From Aptenodytes patagonicus (taxonomy: Eukaryota > Chordata > Aves > Sphenisciformes > Spheniscidae), in the NCBI RefSeq assembly GCF_965638725.1, contig NC_134950.1, forward strand, positions 108,832,802 to 108,896,801: DNA of 64,000 nt. The letters are read 5' to 3'. Each line of letters starts with the position of its first letter. Within the stretch, counting starts at the first letter, position 1. Positions 11,333 to 20,956 of the stretch are shown one piece after another. The notes under the pieces are model-generated. The model searched no databases and was not told where the DNA came from. It saw only the letters and a program-made list of their open reading frames with translations. The translations under genes and the position numbers were made by a program.

Positions 11333-14300
11333 TCAGACTTCCCCATCCTCCCGCATTATCCACCAAGTGCACCCGGGTCCTTGAGCAAAAGCAATCCCAT
11401 GGATGGGTCTGCCTCTGCCTGCGGCAGGAATAACCCAGACTGTCTTCCCCAGCATATTTTTTATGTGCACTACAGGAACTTTATTCCCATCTACAGTACG
11501 TAAAAGTTCTGACTGGGCAGGGCCTGCTCGATTGGCAGATCCCCGAGTGTTGACTAACCAGGTGGCCTTTGCTAAACGTGTATCCCAATGTTTGAACGTC
11601 CCGCCACCCATTGCTCTCAGCGTAGTCTTTAACAGTCCATTGTATCGTTCAATTTTCCCAGAGGCTGGTGCATGATAGGGGATGTGATACACCCACTCAA
11701 TGCCGTGCTCTTTGGCCCAGGTGTCTATGAGGTTGTTTCGGAAATGAGTCCCGTTGTCTGACTCAATTCTTTCTGGGGTGCCATGTCACCACAGGACTTG
11801 CTTTTCAAGGCCTAGGATAGCGTTCCGGGCGGTGGCATGGGACACGGGATATGTTTCCAGCCATCCGGTGGTTGCCTCCACCATTGTAAGCACGTGGCGC
11901 TTGCCTTGGCGGGTTTGTGGGAGTGTGATATAATCAATCTGCCAGGCCTCCCCATATTTATATTTCAGCCATCGACCTCCATATCAAAAAGGCTTTAACC
12001 GCTTGGCTTGCTTGATTGCAGCGCATGTTTCACATTCATGGATAACCTGCGCAATAGTGTCCATGGTCAAGTCCACCCCTCGATCATGAGCCCATCTGTA
12101 TGTTGCATCTCTTCCTTGGTGACCTGAGGTGTCATGGGCCCACCGAGCTATAAATAATTCACCCTTATGTTGCCAGTCCAGATCCACCTGAGCCACTTCA
12201 ACCTCAGCAGCCTGATCCACCTGCTGGTTGTTTTGATGTTCTTCAGTGGCCCGACTCTTGGGTACGTGAGCATCTACGTGACGGACTTTTACAACCGGGT
12301 TCTCCACCCGGGCAGCAATATCTTGCCACAATGCCGCAGCCCAGATGGGTTTGCCTCTGCGCTGCCAGTTGCTCTGCTTCCATTGCTGCAACCACCCCCA
12401 CAGGGCATTTGCCACCATCCATCAATCAGTATAGAGATAGAGCACTGGCCACTTTTCTCATTCAGCAATGTCTAAAGCCAGCTGGATGGCCTTTACTTCT
12501 GCAAATTGGCTCGATTCACCTTCTCCTTCAGCAGTTTCTGCAACTTGTCGCATAGGACTCCATACAGCAGCTTTCCACCTCCGATGCTTTCCCACAAGAC
12601 GACAGGACCCATCAGTGAACAGGGCATATTGCTTCTCATTTTCTGGTAGTTCATTAGACATTGGGGCCTCCTCAGCGCGCGTTACCTCCTCCTCTGGTGA
12701 TATTCCAAAATCTTTGCCCTCTGGCCAATCCATGATCACTTCCAGGATTCCTGGGCAACTGGGGTTTCCTATTCAAGCCCATTGTGTGATTAGTGCGACC
12801 CACTTACTCCATGTAGGATCCGTTGCATGATGTGTACAGGGGACCCTCCCTCTGAATATCCAGCCCAGCACTGGCAGTCGGGGTGCCAGGAGGAGCTGTG
12901 CTTCAGTGCTGATCACTTCTGAAGCAGCTCGAACCCCTTCATACGCTGCCAATATCTCTTTTTCAGTTGGAGTATAGCGGGCCTCGGATCCTCTGTATCC
13001 CCGACTCCAAAACCCTAGGGGTTGACCTCGAGTCTCCCCTGGTGCTTTCTGCCAGAGGCTCCAGGTAGGGCCGTTCTCCCCGGCTGTGGTGTAGAGCACA
13101 TTTTTTACCTCTTGCCCTGCCTGGACTGGCCCCAGGGCTACTGCATGAACTATCTCCTCTTTAATTTGTTCAAAAGCTTGTCGTTGCTCAGGGCCCCATT
13201 TGAAATCGTTCTTCTTTCGGGTCACTTGATAGAGAGGGTTTACAATCAGACTGCAATTTGGAATGTGCATTCTCCAAAATCCCACGATGCCTAAGAAAGC
13301 TTGTGTTTCCTTTTTGCTAGTTGGTGGAGACATGGCTGTTATTTTGTTGATCACATCCATTGGGATCTGACGACGTCCATCTTGCCATTTTATTCCTAAA
13401 AATTGGATCTCCTGTGCAGGTCCCTTGACCTTACTTTGTTTCATGGCAAAACCGGCCTTCAGAAGGATTTGGACTATTTCCTTCCCTTTTTCAAAAACTT
13501 CTCCTGCTGTGTTGCCCCACACGATGATATCATCAATGTATTGCAGGTGTTCTGGAGCTCCACCCTGTTCTAGTGCAGTCTGGATCAGTCCATGGCAAAT
13601 GGTGGGGCTGTGTTTCCACCCCTGGGGCAGTCGGTTCCAGGTGTACTGAACGCCCCTCCAAGTGAAAGCAAACTGTGGCCTGCACTCTGCTGCCAAAGGG
13701 ATTGAGAAAAACACATTAGCAATATCAACTGTGGCATACCACTTGGCTGCCTTTGACTCCAGTTCGTATTGAAGTTCTAGCATGTCTGGCACAGCAGCAC
13801 TCAGCGGTGGCATGACTTCATTTAGGCCACGATAGTCTACTGTTAGTCTCCCCTCTCCATTAGACTTCCGCACTGGCCATATGGGACTGTTAAAGGATGA
13901 GCGGGTCTTGCTGATCACTCCTTGGCTCTCCAGTCGACGAATCAGCTTATGGATGGGAATCAGGGAGTCTCGGTTGGTGCGATATTGCCGCCGGTGCACT
14001 GTGGTGGTAGCAATTGGCACTTGTTGGTCTTCGACCTTCAGCAACCCCACAACAGAGGGGTCCTCCGAAAGACCAGGCAAGGTGGACAGCTGTTTAATTT
14101 CCTCCATCTCCAAGGCAGCTATAGCAAAAGCCCACCGGCACCCTTTTGGGTCCTTGAAATACCCTCTCCTGAGGTAGTCTATGCCAAGGATGCACGGAGC
14201 ATCTGGGCCAGTCACAATGGGGTGCTTCTGCCACCCGTTCCCAGTTAAACTCACTTCGGCTTCCAATACAGTTAGCTGTTGGGATCCCCCCGTCACCGCA

Positions 14301-14473
14301 GAAATACAGATGGGTTCTGCCCCTATATAGCTTGATGGCATTAGGGTACACTGTGCACCGGTGTCTACCAGAGCCTTATACTTCTGTGGGTCTGATGTGC
14401 CAGGCCACCGAATCCACACAGTCCAGTAAACCCGGTTGTCCCTTTCCTCCCCCTGGCTGGAGGCAGGGCCCCT
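11333..14473 (-). pseudogene. Retroviral pro-pol (protease, RT, RNase H, integrase), broken by five TGA stops
   Basis: One frame runs from the TAG at 14,474 down to the stop at 11,333. Protease: active-site LVDTGAQ, with DTG at 14,357-14,365. RT: VDIANVFFSIPL with the motif A aspartate, LPQGWKHSP, and YIDDI at 13,526-13,540, so all three catalytic aspartates are present. A tether follows (TPTEKEILAAYEGVRA). RNase H: FTDGSC (Asp codon 12,611-12,613), SSQFAEVKA, YTD just before the TGA at 12,422, and HVDAHVPKS. Integrase: an HHCC-type zinc motif (H-D-T-S-G-H... CETC), then the core aspartates at 11,933-11,935 and 11,756-11,758 and the glutamate at 11,648-11,650. The last two are exactly 35 residues apart, giving D,D-35-E. 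TGA stops lie at 12,773, 12,458, 12,422, 11,984 and 11,786; there is no frameshift. Catalytic residues survive, so decay is recent, but this copy cannot make intact Pol. Family: class III/ERV-L-like by motif appearance. Confidence 0.9.
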
Positions 14474-14977
14474 CTAATACTCATCACAGTACTCATTTCT
14501 CATTTCTTGTACGTACGGGTCAGAAGTTTCTTCATTAAGATCAAGAGTAAGATCAGCCCTTCTACTCTCTCTGGGGAACTGCCCGCTGGAAACTGGAGCA
14601 GCAATTTTCCTGGAAGAACCTCTTTCTGTGATTGTTTTCCCTTGCAATTCGCGTACCCGTGCCCCTAGGGCTGCAGTAGGTTTCCCATCCCACTTCCTCA
14701 TGTCCTCTCCGTGGTCACGCAGATAAAACCATAGGGTGCCCCGTGGTGTGTACCCTTTATATTCTCTCTCTTGAGCAAAAGAACGCTTACTTCTAATAGC
14801 CGAGATACTGGTCCGTACAGGTGAGGAGTAGGACCTATCCTCTCTGAGTTGCTGGATCTCCCGGGACAGTTTTTCGGACAGTTTCTCCACAGCCGAGACG
14901 AGGGAGGAAGAAAGACTTTCCTCGTATTGCCGGAGTTGACCAGCCAATTCATCCACTGTTTGTTCCTCTCCATCTTT
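14474..14977 (-). pseudogene. Gag C-terminal segment between two in-frame TAG stops
   Basis: This 168-codon segment (ending with TAG at 14,474-14,476) is in the same frame as gag upstream and pro-pol downstream. The first part is predicted coiled coil (QLRQYEESLSSSLVSAVEKL, then SEKLSREIQQLRED). A basic, aromatic part follows (TPRGTLWFYLRDHGEDMRKW) and then an acidic tail. It lacks CCHC zinc knuckles, so if it is the nucleocapsid equivalent it binds nucleic acid by basic residues, as in foamy viruses and ERV-L. It could be translated by readthrough of the TAG at 14,978, or that TAG could be a mutation. The TAG at 14,474, just before protease, is placed like the gammaretroviral gag-pol readthrough stop. 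Confidence 0.6.
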
Positions 14978-16801
14978 CTAGGTCATCACTGCCAATGAAT
15001 TGGCGTATGACGATGGTGAGCTCCTTATAAACTTCCGCCACATGGGTCGTGTGCACTTGACTTCATCTGGATCTTTGGATAGTTGTGCGTTGTTCAGGTC
15101 ATCATAAATCACCTCCAGCACAGGTAATTCTCTTAGAAACTGGATACGCTTCTCCATGGTGGCCCATTTGCTTGGGCGACATATGACATCTTCCTTAAAG
15201 GGATACCTTTCCTTCACGCTTGACAAGAGTCGCCTCCAAAGGCTGAGGATACGTGTCCCTTTTCCAATTGCTTTATCAATGCCCCCTTCCCTAGAAAGGG
15301 ATCCCAGCTGCTTGGCTTCCCTACCCTCTAATTCCAGGCTACTGACCCCATTATCCCAGCATCGGAGCAGCCAGGTCACAATATGCTCACCTGGACGATG
15401 GCTGAAATCTTTTTGTATATCTCGCAGCTCACTCAGGGATAGAGATCGGGTGGTCACTGCCTCGTTTATGAGTTCTTCCTCTTCTTCCTCCCCGATCAGC
15501 GGCCGGCTCTCCTCCTGCTGTTCTCGTGATGGCCCTTCTCCAGGGTCGTCTGTCTCGTACAGTTCTTCCTCCAGCCCCCTTTTAGAAGAAGCTTCTTCCT
15601 CCCTTACTAAACGAGCCGACTTCCGCTTCCAAAATGTCTTCTTGTGTACAGGGGTGACTGATACTGGCACAGGCTGGTTCTTTGGTTCAGCCACAGGGCG
15701 TGTCACCGGAGTCTGAGTGGCCGCAGTGCATGTCACCAGAGTCTGAGTAGCTGCAGTGCCTGTTGCCAGGGTCTGAGTGGCCGCGGGGCCTGTCACTAGG
15801 GTTGGAGTGGCCGCAGGGTCTGTTGCCCGAGTCTGAGTAGCCACAGATCATGTCACCGGGGTCTGAGTGGCCGCAGGGCCTGTCGCTAGGGTTGGAGTGG
15901 CCGCAGGGCCTGTTGCTGGGGTCTGAGTAGCTGCAGAGCATGTTGCTGGGGTCGGAGTGGTCACAGAGCATGTCGCTGGGGTCTGAGTGGCTGCACGGCG
16001 TGTCGCTGGGGTCGGATTGGCCGCAGGGCGTGTTGCCCGGGTCTGAGTGGCCGCAGTGCGTGTCATTTTACCGTCAGATCCAGAGACCTTCTCTTCCCTT
16101 TGAGGGCACTGAATGGTGTTGAACAGGGCTCGGTAGGCATGGGCCAGGCCCCAGCACGTTGCAATGATCTGCATCTCTCTGGAGTTGCCAGGGTGACAGC
16201 ATACTTTGTCCAAATATTGTACTAACTTTTCAGGATTCTGCACTTGCTCAGGGGTGAAGTTCCAAAACACTGGGGGTGCCCATTGGCCTAGGTACTTGCC
16301 CATCTTGTCCCACACACCCTGCCACTCATAACTATCCAGCCTTGGGGCAGATCTCTGGATGATATTCTTAAATTGCTTACCAACTTTAGACAAAACCGAA
16401 ACAATATTCCCAAGAAGTACCAATAGAAGTATCTTAACTACCCAAGGACGTTCAAAATACTGAAAAGTTACTGTAATGAAGGAGGAAACATCATAGAAGA
16501 AGGTAGTGACACTGCCATTCTGTATTTCGTCCATAAAAAAACTCTCAGAAAAGTCACTGTAATTGCTAGTTGTCTCCACGAAACGGTATCCATGGTACAG
16601 TAACGGCTTCACTGCAAAACTTACATACCACACTAACATCAAGGTAAATGTTTTAAAAACAAACCTCACAAGCGAGACTTCACCAATCACTGCAGACCAC
16701 AGCAAACTGCAAAACCCAACACCAATCTTTAACATGTACAGCAAAAAAAGGAGCACGATGCAGATTATACAAATCAATATCGAGAACAGAGAAACCAACA
16801 T
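14978..16801 (-). pseudogene. Gag-like ORF with N-terminal membrane module and decapeptide repeats
   Basis: The first ATG is at 16,799-16,801, just after an in-frame TAG at 16,814-16,816. Residues 1-138 are strongly hydrophobic, with likely membrane segments at about 2-24 (SILICIICIVLLFLLYML), 48-68 and 118-138. The loop between segments two and three has two N-glycosylation sequons (NYS at 80, NGS at 95). There is no Gly-2, so no N-myristoylation. Residues of about 142-240 are soluble (FTPEQVQNPEKLVQYLDKV). Next come twelve decapeptide repeats of the AATQTPATGP type, a basic then highly acidic linker (EEEEEE-like), and a capsid-like part (LRDIQKDFSHRPGEHIVTWL; REAKQLGSLSREGG). A TGA at 15,848-15,850 (codon 318), inside the repeats, breaks the frame. 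The frame continues unshifted to TAG at 14,978. Gag identity rests on position and the capsid-like part; the membrane module is not typical of Gag. Confidence 0.75.
15695..16054 (-). repeat. Coding minisatellite, 12 x 30 bp
   Basis: Twelve contiguous 30-bp units read in minus sense as GC(N)GCCACTCAGACTCC(N)G-type sequence and encode Ala-Ala-Thr-Gln-Thr-Pro-Ala-Thr-x-x variants. The exact multiple of three keeps the gag frame. Units alternate between Q-T-P/L and P-T-P/L types, suggesting a 60-bp higher-order unit in part. The TGA at 15,848 lies in unit seven. A second minus-strand frame is also open through the array as a by-product of the repeat. Confidence 0.95.
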
Positions 16802-16878
16802 TGTGACCCACAACTATTAACAGATATAAGTTCCTTAATACACTCTGGTTAATCAGTTTTTTATCTCAAACCCTTCGA

Positions 16879-16896
16879 GCCCTACGTTGGGCGCCA
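16879..16896 (-). other. Primer-binding site, lysine tRNA type
   Basis: In minus sense TGGCGCCCAACGTAGGGC matches the 3' end of tRNA-Lys(1,2) with one mismatch (established pattern: that tRNA primes several retroviruses, including foamy viruses). It starts eight bases after the 5' LTR (spacer GTCCTTTT), a larger gap than the usual zero to three bases. Confidence 0.8.
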
Positions 16897-17037
16897 AAAA
16901 GGACTGTCGTGGTTTAATCTCAGTTGGCAGCTAAGCACCATGCAGCCGCTCGCTCACTCCCCTCCCCCCCCGGTGGGATGGGGGAGAGAATTGGAAGAGC
17001 ACAAGTGAGAAAAACTCGTGGGTTGAGATAAAAACAG

Positions 17038-17043
17038 TTTAAT
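17038..17043 (-). terminator. LTR poly(A) signal (ATTAAA), 5' LTR copy
   Basis: ATTAAA in minus sense in the 5' LTR, identical to the copy at 10,403-10,408. Confidence 0.4.
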
Positions 17044-17214
17044 AATTGAAATAAAATGATAATAATAATAATAATATGATAATAATAATAATACACAAAG
17101 CAAGTGATGCACAGTACAATTGCTCACCACCCGCCGACCGATGCCCAGCCAGTCCCCGAGCAGCGGCCCCCCCGGCCAGCTTTCCCCAGTTTAGGTACTG
17201 AGCATGACGTCACA

Positions 17215-17222
17215 TGGTATGG
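17215..17222. promoter_or_regulatory. Perfect CRE palindrome TGACGTCA in 5' LTR
   Basis: An exact cAMP-response element, unchanged between the LTRs, in the promoter-proximal part of the 5' LTR. CREB/ATF control of the LTR is an inference from this match. Confidence 0.6.
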
Positions 17223-17454
17223 AATGTCCCTTTGGCCAGTTTGGCTGTGCCCCCTCCCAGCTTCTTGTGCACCTCCAGCCTTCTCAGTCGGTAGAGCATG
17301 GAAAACTAAAAAGTCCTTGGCTAGTGTAAGCACTACCCAGCAACAACTAAAACATCGGTGCGTTATCAACTTTGTTCTCATCCTAAATCCAAAACACAGC
17401 ACTGTACCAGCTACTAGGAAGGAAATTAACTCTATCCCTGCCGAAACCAGGACA

Positions 17455-17459
17455 TGGCC
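17455..17459. repeat. Provirus target-site duplication, right copy
   Basis: TGGCC directly follows the right LTR and equals the five bases before the left LTR. Confidence 0.85.
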
Positions 17460-17959
17460 ATAGTTAGAGAAATAAAAAGTGCATGTTCCATCAAGCCTGT
17501 GGGTGAACGCACGCCGTACCTGCAGGACGTGGTGGCCACAGGGATGCTTGCCGAAAGGCAGTGTGTGGCCTTGCTCCTCTCTGTCCAAGGGCAGGTTATA
17601 CATCAATAGTAGCTCCATTTAGAGCAATAGGCTTCCAGCAGTGCAAAGGGAAGATTAACCAGGACCTTTCAGGCTAAAAAACACATCCTGAAAAATCACG
17701 TGGCTTGGCATCGAAGGTCGCACCACAGCTCAAAACCTGGCAAGATGCAGCAACAATTTCAGGAAGCTATTCCCTTCTGTGTTGGAACTGCAAAGTGGAG
17801 TAAAATAAATTGCACATGTGGAAGGCAAGTCATGCGCTGGCTGCTCTCCACTGCATCCGATTAATTATTAATCACCTCAGTGGAGGGGACACCAGGTTTA
17901 TGGGCAAACGAGAACTGTGGAAACAGGCAAGGCTGGAACCACAGGGGACACCAGCGAGC
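17460..17959. other. Short intergenic stretch, provirus to CpG island
   Basis: No gene or repeat recognised. The host sequence resumes here after the insertion. Confidence 0.5.
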
Positions 17960-18440
17960 ACAGTGGTGCCCGGTGGCCGTGGCCCAGGCTCCGCTGCCCT
18001 CTGTGCCCCTCCGCCCGGGCCGGGCGGTGACCGCCAGTCCCCGCGGCTCCCCCGGCGCCTCCCTGCCCGGGGCTGCGGGCAGCCGGGCGGCGGCACCCCC
18101 CCGCGGCCGGGCGGTGGCGGCCCCGGGGAGGAGGCCAGTCCTACCGCGGGTTGACCCGGGTGGATGGCGCCGCTCCCAGCCGCCTCCCGAGACCGGGACA
18201 AGGGGACAAAAGGAGAAGGTCGCGCCCCTGGTGTGCCTGCGCCGAGCGGCTCGGCACGGGGCGGCGCGGCTTGGCTCGGCCCGGCCCGGCACGGCAGGGA
18301 ACGACACGGCCCGGCCCGGCCGGCAAGCACCCTCCCCACCCGCGCTGCCGCTCTGGTTGGCGAGCTGGGGGAGGCACTGCCGCTCGTCTGTAGCACTGCC
18401 GTGGCCTCCCCGAAGGCCCTCTGCCTCGCACGGTCACTTC
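17960..18440. promoter_or_regulatory. Isolated CpG island
   Basis: About 480 bp of very GC-rich sequence dense in CpG, with GGGCGG-like boxes and a CGGCCCGGCCCGG-type internal repeat near 18,270-18,325, surrounded by AT-rich DNA. No TATA box or splice-bounded coding exon is convincing here. Its long open frames in several phases come from the scarcity of stops in GC-rich DNA. It may be a promoter for a non-coding transcript or a distal element of IGFBP3 (17.5 kb downstream); neither is shown by sequence. Confidence 0.6.
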
Positions 18441-19137
18441 AGGGAGAGAAAGCACCAGAAGCCTGGCAATACCGCTGCTATTCTTTTGCCTGGGATTCAT
18501 TTACCCTCTTCAGGGAGAAAGGATCTCTGAAAACTCCTACGCGGTACCAAAGTGGGAAAGGTGCACAAATCGTGTTATTTTATAGCCAGTTACTGGATTT
18601 TTCCTTGGGGAATGACTGGAAGAATAGCATTTTGACGTGAGTAAATTAAATAAAACTGCTAAAACATGAAATTTTTCAAGTGGATCCTCATTCTTCCACT
18701 CTTTCCACTTTCATATCATGTTTCTCAGTGTTACCAAAGCATTTAATTCCCTGTCTTTTCTTAATCTCAATTTATTTTATCAGGCACCTTGCAAAGGAAG
18801 GCTTTTATTGCAAACAAGTTAAACACCCTGATGTACTCTCTACCTAATTAATGTGTAGGAAACTTGGGCTCAAATTTTGGATGCCTGGCTGCAGCTGAGT
18901 ACAAAGTTCCCCGCTCTGGTCATCTCCCACTGAGACCACTGCTGGAGCTGCAGTGACGGCATGGCTCTCCTGCCATTTCATGGCATCCTCGGTGAGGAGG
19001 AAGAGGTCTTAAAAAAAAAAGAAAAAAGATAGCAAATGTATGTGCATTTATCTACACGTATATATACCCGAGAAAGTCTTGGGCAACTGAGCTCAGTGCT
19101 GTACTCATGGCTTCTGGGACTCCTGAGAATATCTTTA

Positions 19138-19385
19138 CTGGTGTGGACCAAAGGTCCGTCTATCCGGTTTCTAAGACCAGCTGTTAAGTTGATTCCCAGG
19201 AAAGAGCGAGAGCAGGACAACCATATATGACACATCTCCTGACTGTTCTCCTAATCTCTGGCTGTTTTTAGCTCAGGGGATTTTCTGTAGCTGATGTGGT
19301 TTGGCTATTTAGCAGCTCTCAGTAGACCTATCTTCCAAGTACTTGTCCGATCTGCCCTTGAACCCATGTAACCCTTTTGCATGCA
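19138..19385. repeat. Probable ancient amniote interspersed repeat relic
   Basis: GTGTGGACCAAAGGTCCGTC and, 190 bp on, ACCTATCTTCCAAGTACTTG followed by CCTTGAACCCATGTAACCCTTT resemble, in the same order, an old dispersed repeat found in birds, turtles and crocodilians. I cannot give its family name with certainty. The limits are approximate. Confidence 0.4.
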
Positions 19386-20895
19386 GAAGACTCTAAGTCT
19401 GTGTTTATACTATTAAACTAAACAGAGCTAGTTCACAAGTACAAGCCTTGTCCTGCAGTGCTCGATACTGTCAAATTGTTAGTAAGGGCTGTGGCACAAG
19501 CTAATTGTCATTCCCCCCAAAGCCTGGGCAGTCTGAAGCATCAGCACGCAAAACGCTCGCTGGTCTTCCTCCTGTCTGGGGCAGTAAGGCAATTGTCCAC
19601 TGGGGCCATTCCTGAAACTGTAATACCAGGGAGGCTCTGTGGTTGCGTGGTGGCCTGAAGGAGATGTATTGGGCAGTCTGGATGTGGCTACTCTGTTTTA
19701 GGGTATAGGAGAGCTTAGCACCGCAGATGTGAGTCTTGTCATACTAGTTAGTCTCAAGGCCAGAAAATGGTTCCTGGCCTGTTTTACTTACTAGCACTTG
19801 TATAGGTAAGAGACTGGCATCATCTTTTGTGCCACAAAGGTGCTGGGAAACTCTGTTGCCCTAGGGACAGGAGCAGGATATTTAGTTTTGAAAGACCACT
19901 GGTATTACAAGCATCCCAGGAGTTTTCACTTCATGCCAGAGGCCAGTTCTCTTGATTCTTTAAGACAAATAAGAATCGTTTCTTAACCTCAATACCAAGC
20001 CCTTCCTGTTAAGTAATGAAATGAGACTGTCACTGGCTGTAGCGCAAGGAGGGAGTGGGGTATCCTGCTCAGCCCTGTTCGTGCTCCTCCTTTTCGTCTT
20101 GCTTATTGCTTAGTACCTCAGCTCCCAAAAAGTCATGAGCCCCGTAACCTCACTCTTGGCAGTCCTCCATGTGGCTCTCCGAATAACAGTGTTACAGAAG
20201 CAATCACTCGGTTTTGCTGTTGGTTTTTTTGTTGGTTTATTACCTTATGTTAATAAAATACGTAGGCCTACTTCATACCTTGAGGTGGTTGAGACTGTTG
20301 GTGGAGACTCTTGTCTTTACAAAAGAAAGGGACAACCACAGCACCCATGCCTGGGTGATACAGGAAGAATCCTGTAGGAAGTTGGGATCCTTGTGGCACA
20401 GGGCAAGTACAACATATGGCAGCAGCTCTGCTCTACTAAATGGCCTTGTCTTTAACGTGAGATCACATCAAGAGTGAGAAAAAAACTCACTGATTGCATG
20501 CAGTGTTTGTTCAGTGTTATGATATGCCAACAAAGATGCCAGTCAGCTTTTCGCTACATAGATGTTTCTTAACTAAAATCTGACCCTTGTTGACCAGCAA
20601 CTCATTCCCCGTATGGCTCCATGCTGCCATCAAATAATATAGCTTTATGGCTGTCAAAGCAAGACTCTGCAAACAGAAGTTAGCCTATGACACTGTGCGA
20701 GTGTAAGAAGACAGTATTTTTGTTTAATAGAAAAATTTCACACATCGTGGCTGACACAGTTTTGTTAAGGAGAACCCCTGGTCTGGTCACAGCCATGCTG
20801 ACAGAAGGCAGCTTTTGTCAATTCAGGTTAAGTCTTTGAGAGAGCTAGTGTAATTACACTAGCAGAAAAATTCTGTTCTGTGTGGGGTTTTTTTT

Positions 20896-20956
20896 AAATA
20901 TATATATACACATACATACATATATATATATATTTTATATATATATATATATATAA
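20896..20956. repeat. (TA)n-rich microsatellite
   Basis: About 60 bp of TA dinucleotides with short ACACATACA interruptions. Confidence 0.9.

Larger units (their letters stand above)
10270..17454 (-). mobile_element. Full-length env-less ERV-L-like provirus, minus strand
   Basis: Two 550-bp LTRs in the same orientation bound a 6,085-bp interior; a perfect 5-bp target duplication flanks the whole. In minus-strand order it contains: 5' LTR (16,905-17,454), lysine-tRNA primer site (16,879-16,896), a gag-like region (16,801-14,474), protease, reverse transcriptase, RNase H and integrase (14,473-11,333), about 500 bp of non-coding DNA, a polypurine tract and the 3' LTR (10,270-10,819). No envelope and no dUTPase is seen. 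RT shows LPQGWKHSP and YIDDI, a pattern I associate with class III (ERV-L) elements; no CCHC zinc knuckle is present in Gag. All coding parts lie in one frame, broken by stops at 15,848 (TGA), 14,978 (TAG), 14,474 (TAG), 12,773, 12,458, 12,422, 11,984 and 11,786 (all TGA). By eye the LTRs differ at about 12 sites plus two compensating 3-bp indels (about 2%), so insertion is fairly recent (inference: a few million years). It is antisense to IGFBP3, about 18 kb upstream. Confidence 0.93.
16905..17454 (-). repeat. 5' LTR of the provirus
   Basis: A 550-bp LTR with TG...CA ends, the promoter copy for the minus-strand provirus. It contains the TGACGTCA palindrome at 17,215-17,222, a (TAA)n tract near 17,058-17,093 and ATTAAA at 17,038-17,043 (minus sense). 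The primer site follows on the left. Its right edge abuts TGGCC (17,455-17,459). Confidence 0.93.

Noticed and set aside
15156..15716. Plus-strand frame of 186 codons, Ser-rich
   Set aside because: It is antisense to the gag capsid-like region and is a by-product of its codon use.
15695..16054. Regular 30-bp array resembling a CRISPR array
   Set aside because: The units are contiguous with no spacers, encode a decapeptide in the gag frame and sit inside a vertebrate provirus.
16879..16896. tRNA-like 18-mer
   Set aside because: It is only the primer-binding complement of a tRNA 3' end, not a tRNA gene.
17861..18640. Several overlapping open frames of 80-216 codons on both strands
   Set aside because: They lie in the CpG island, where stops are rare by composition. 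The products are Arg/Pro/Gly/Ala-rich with no domain, and open frames exist on both strands.
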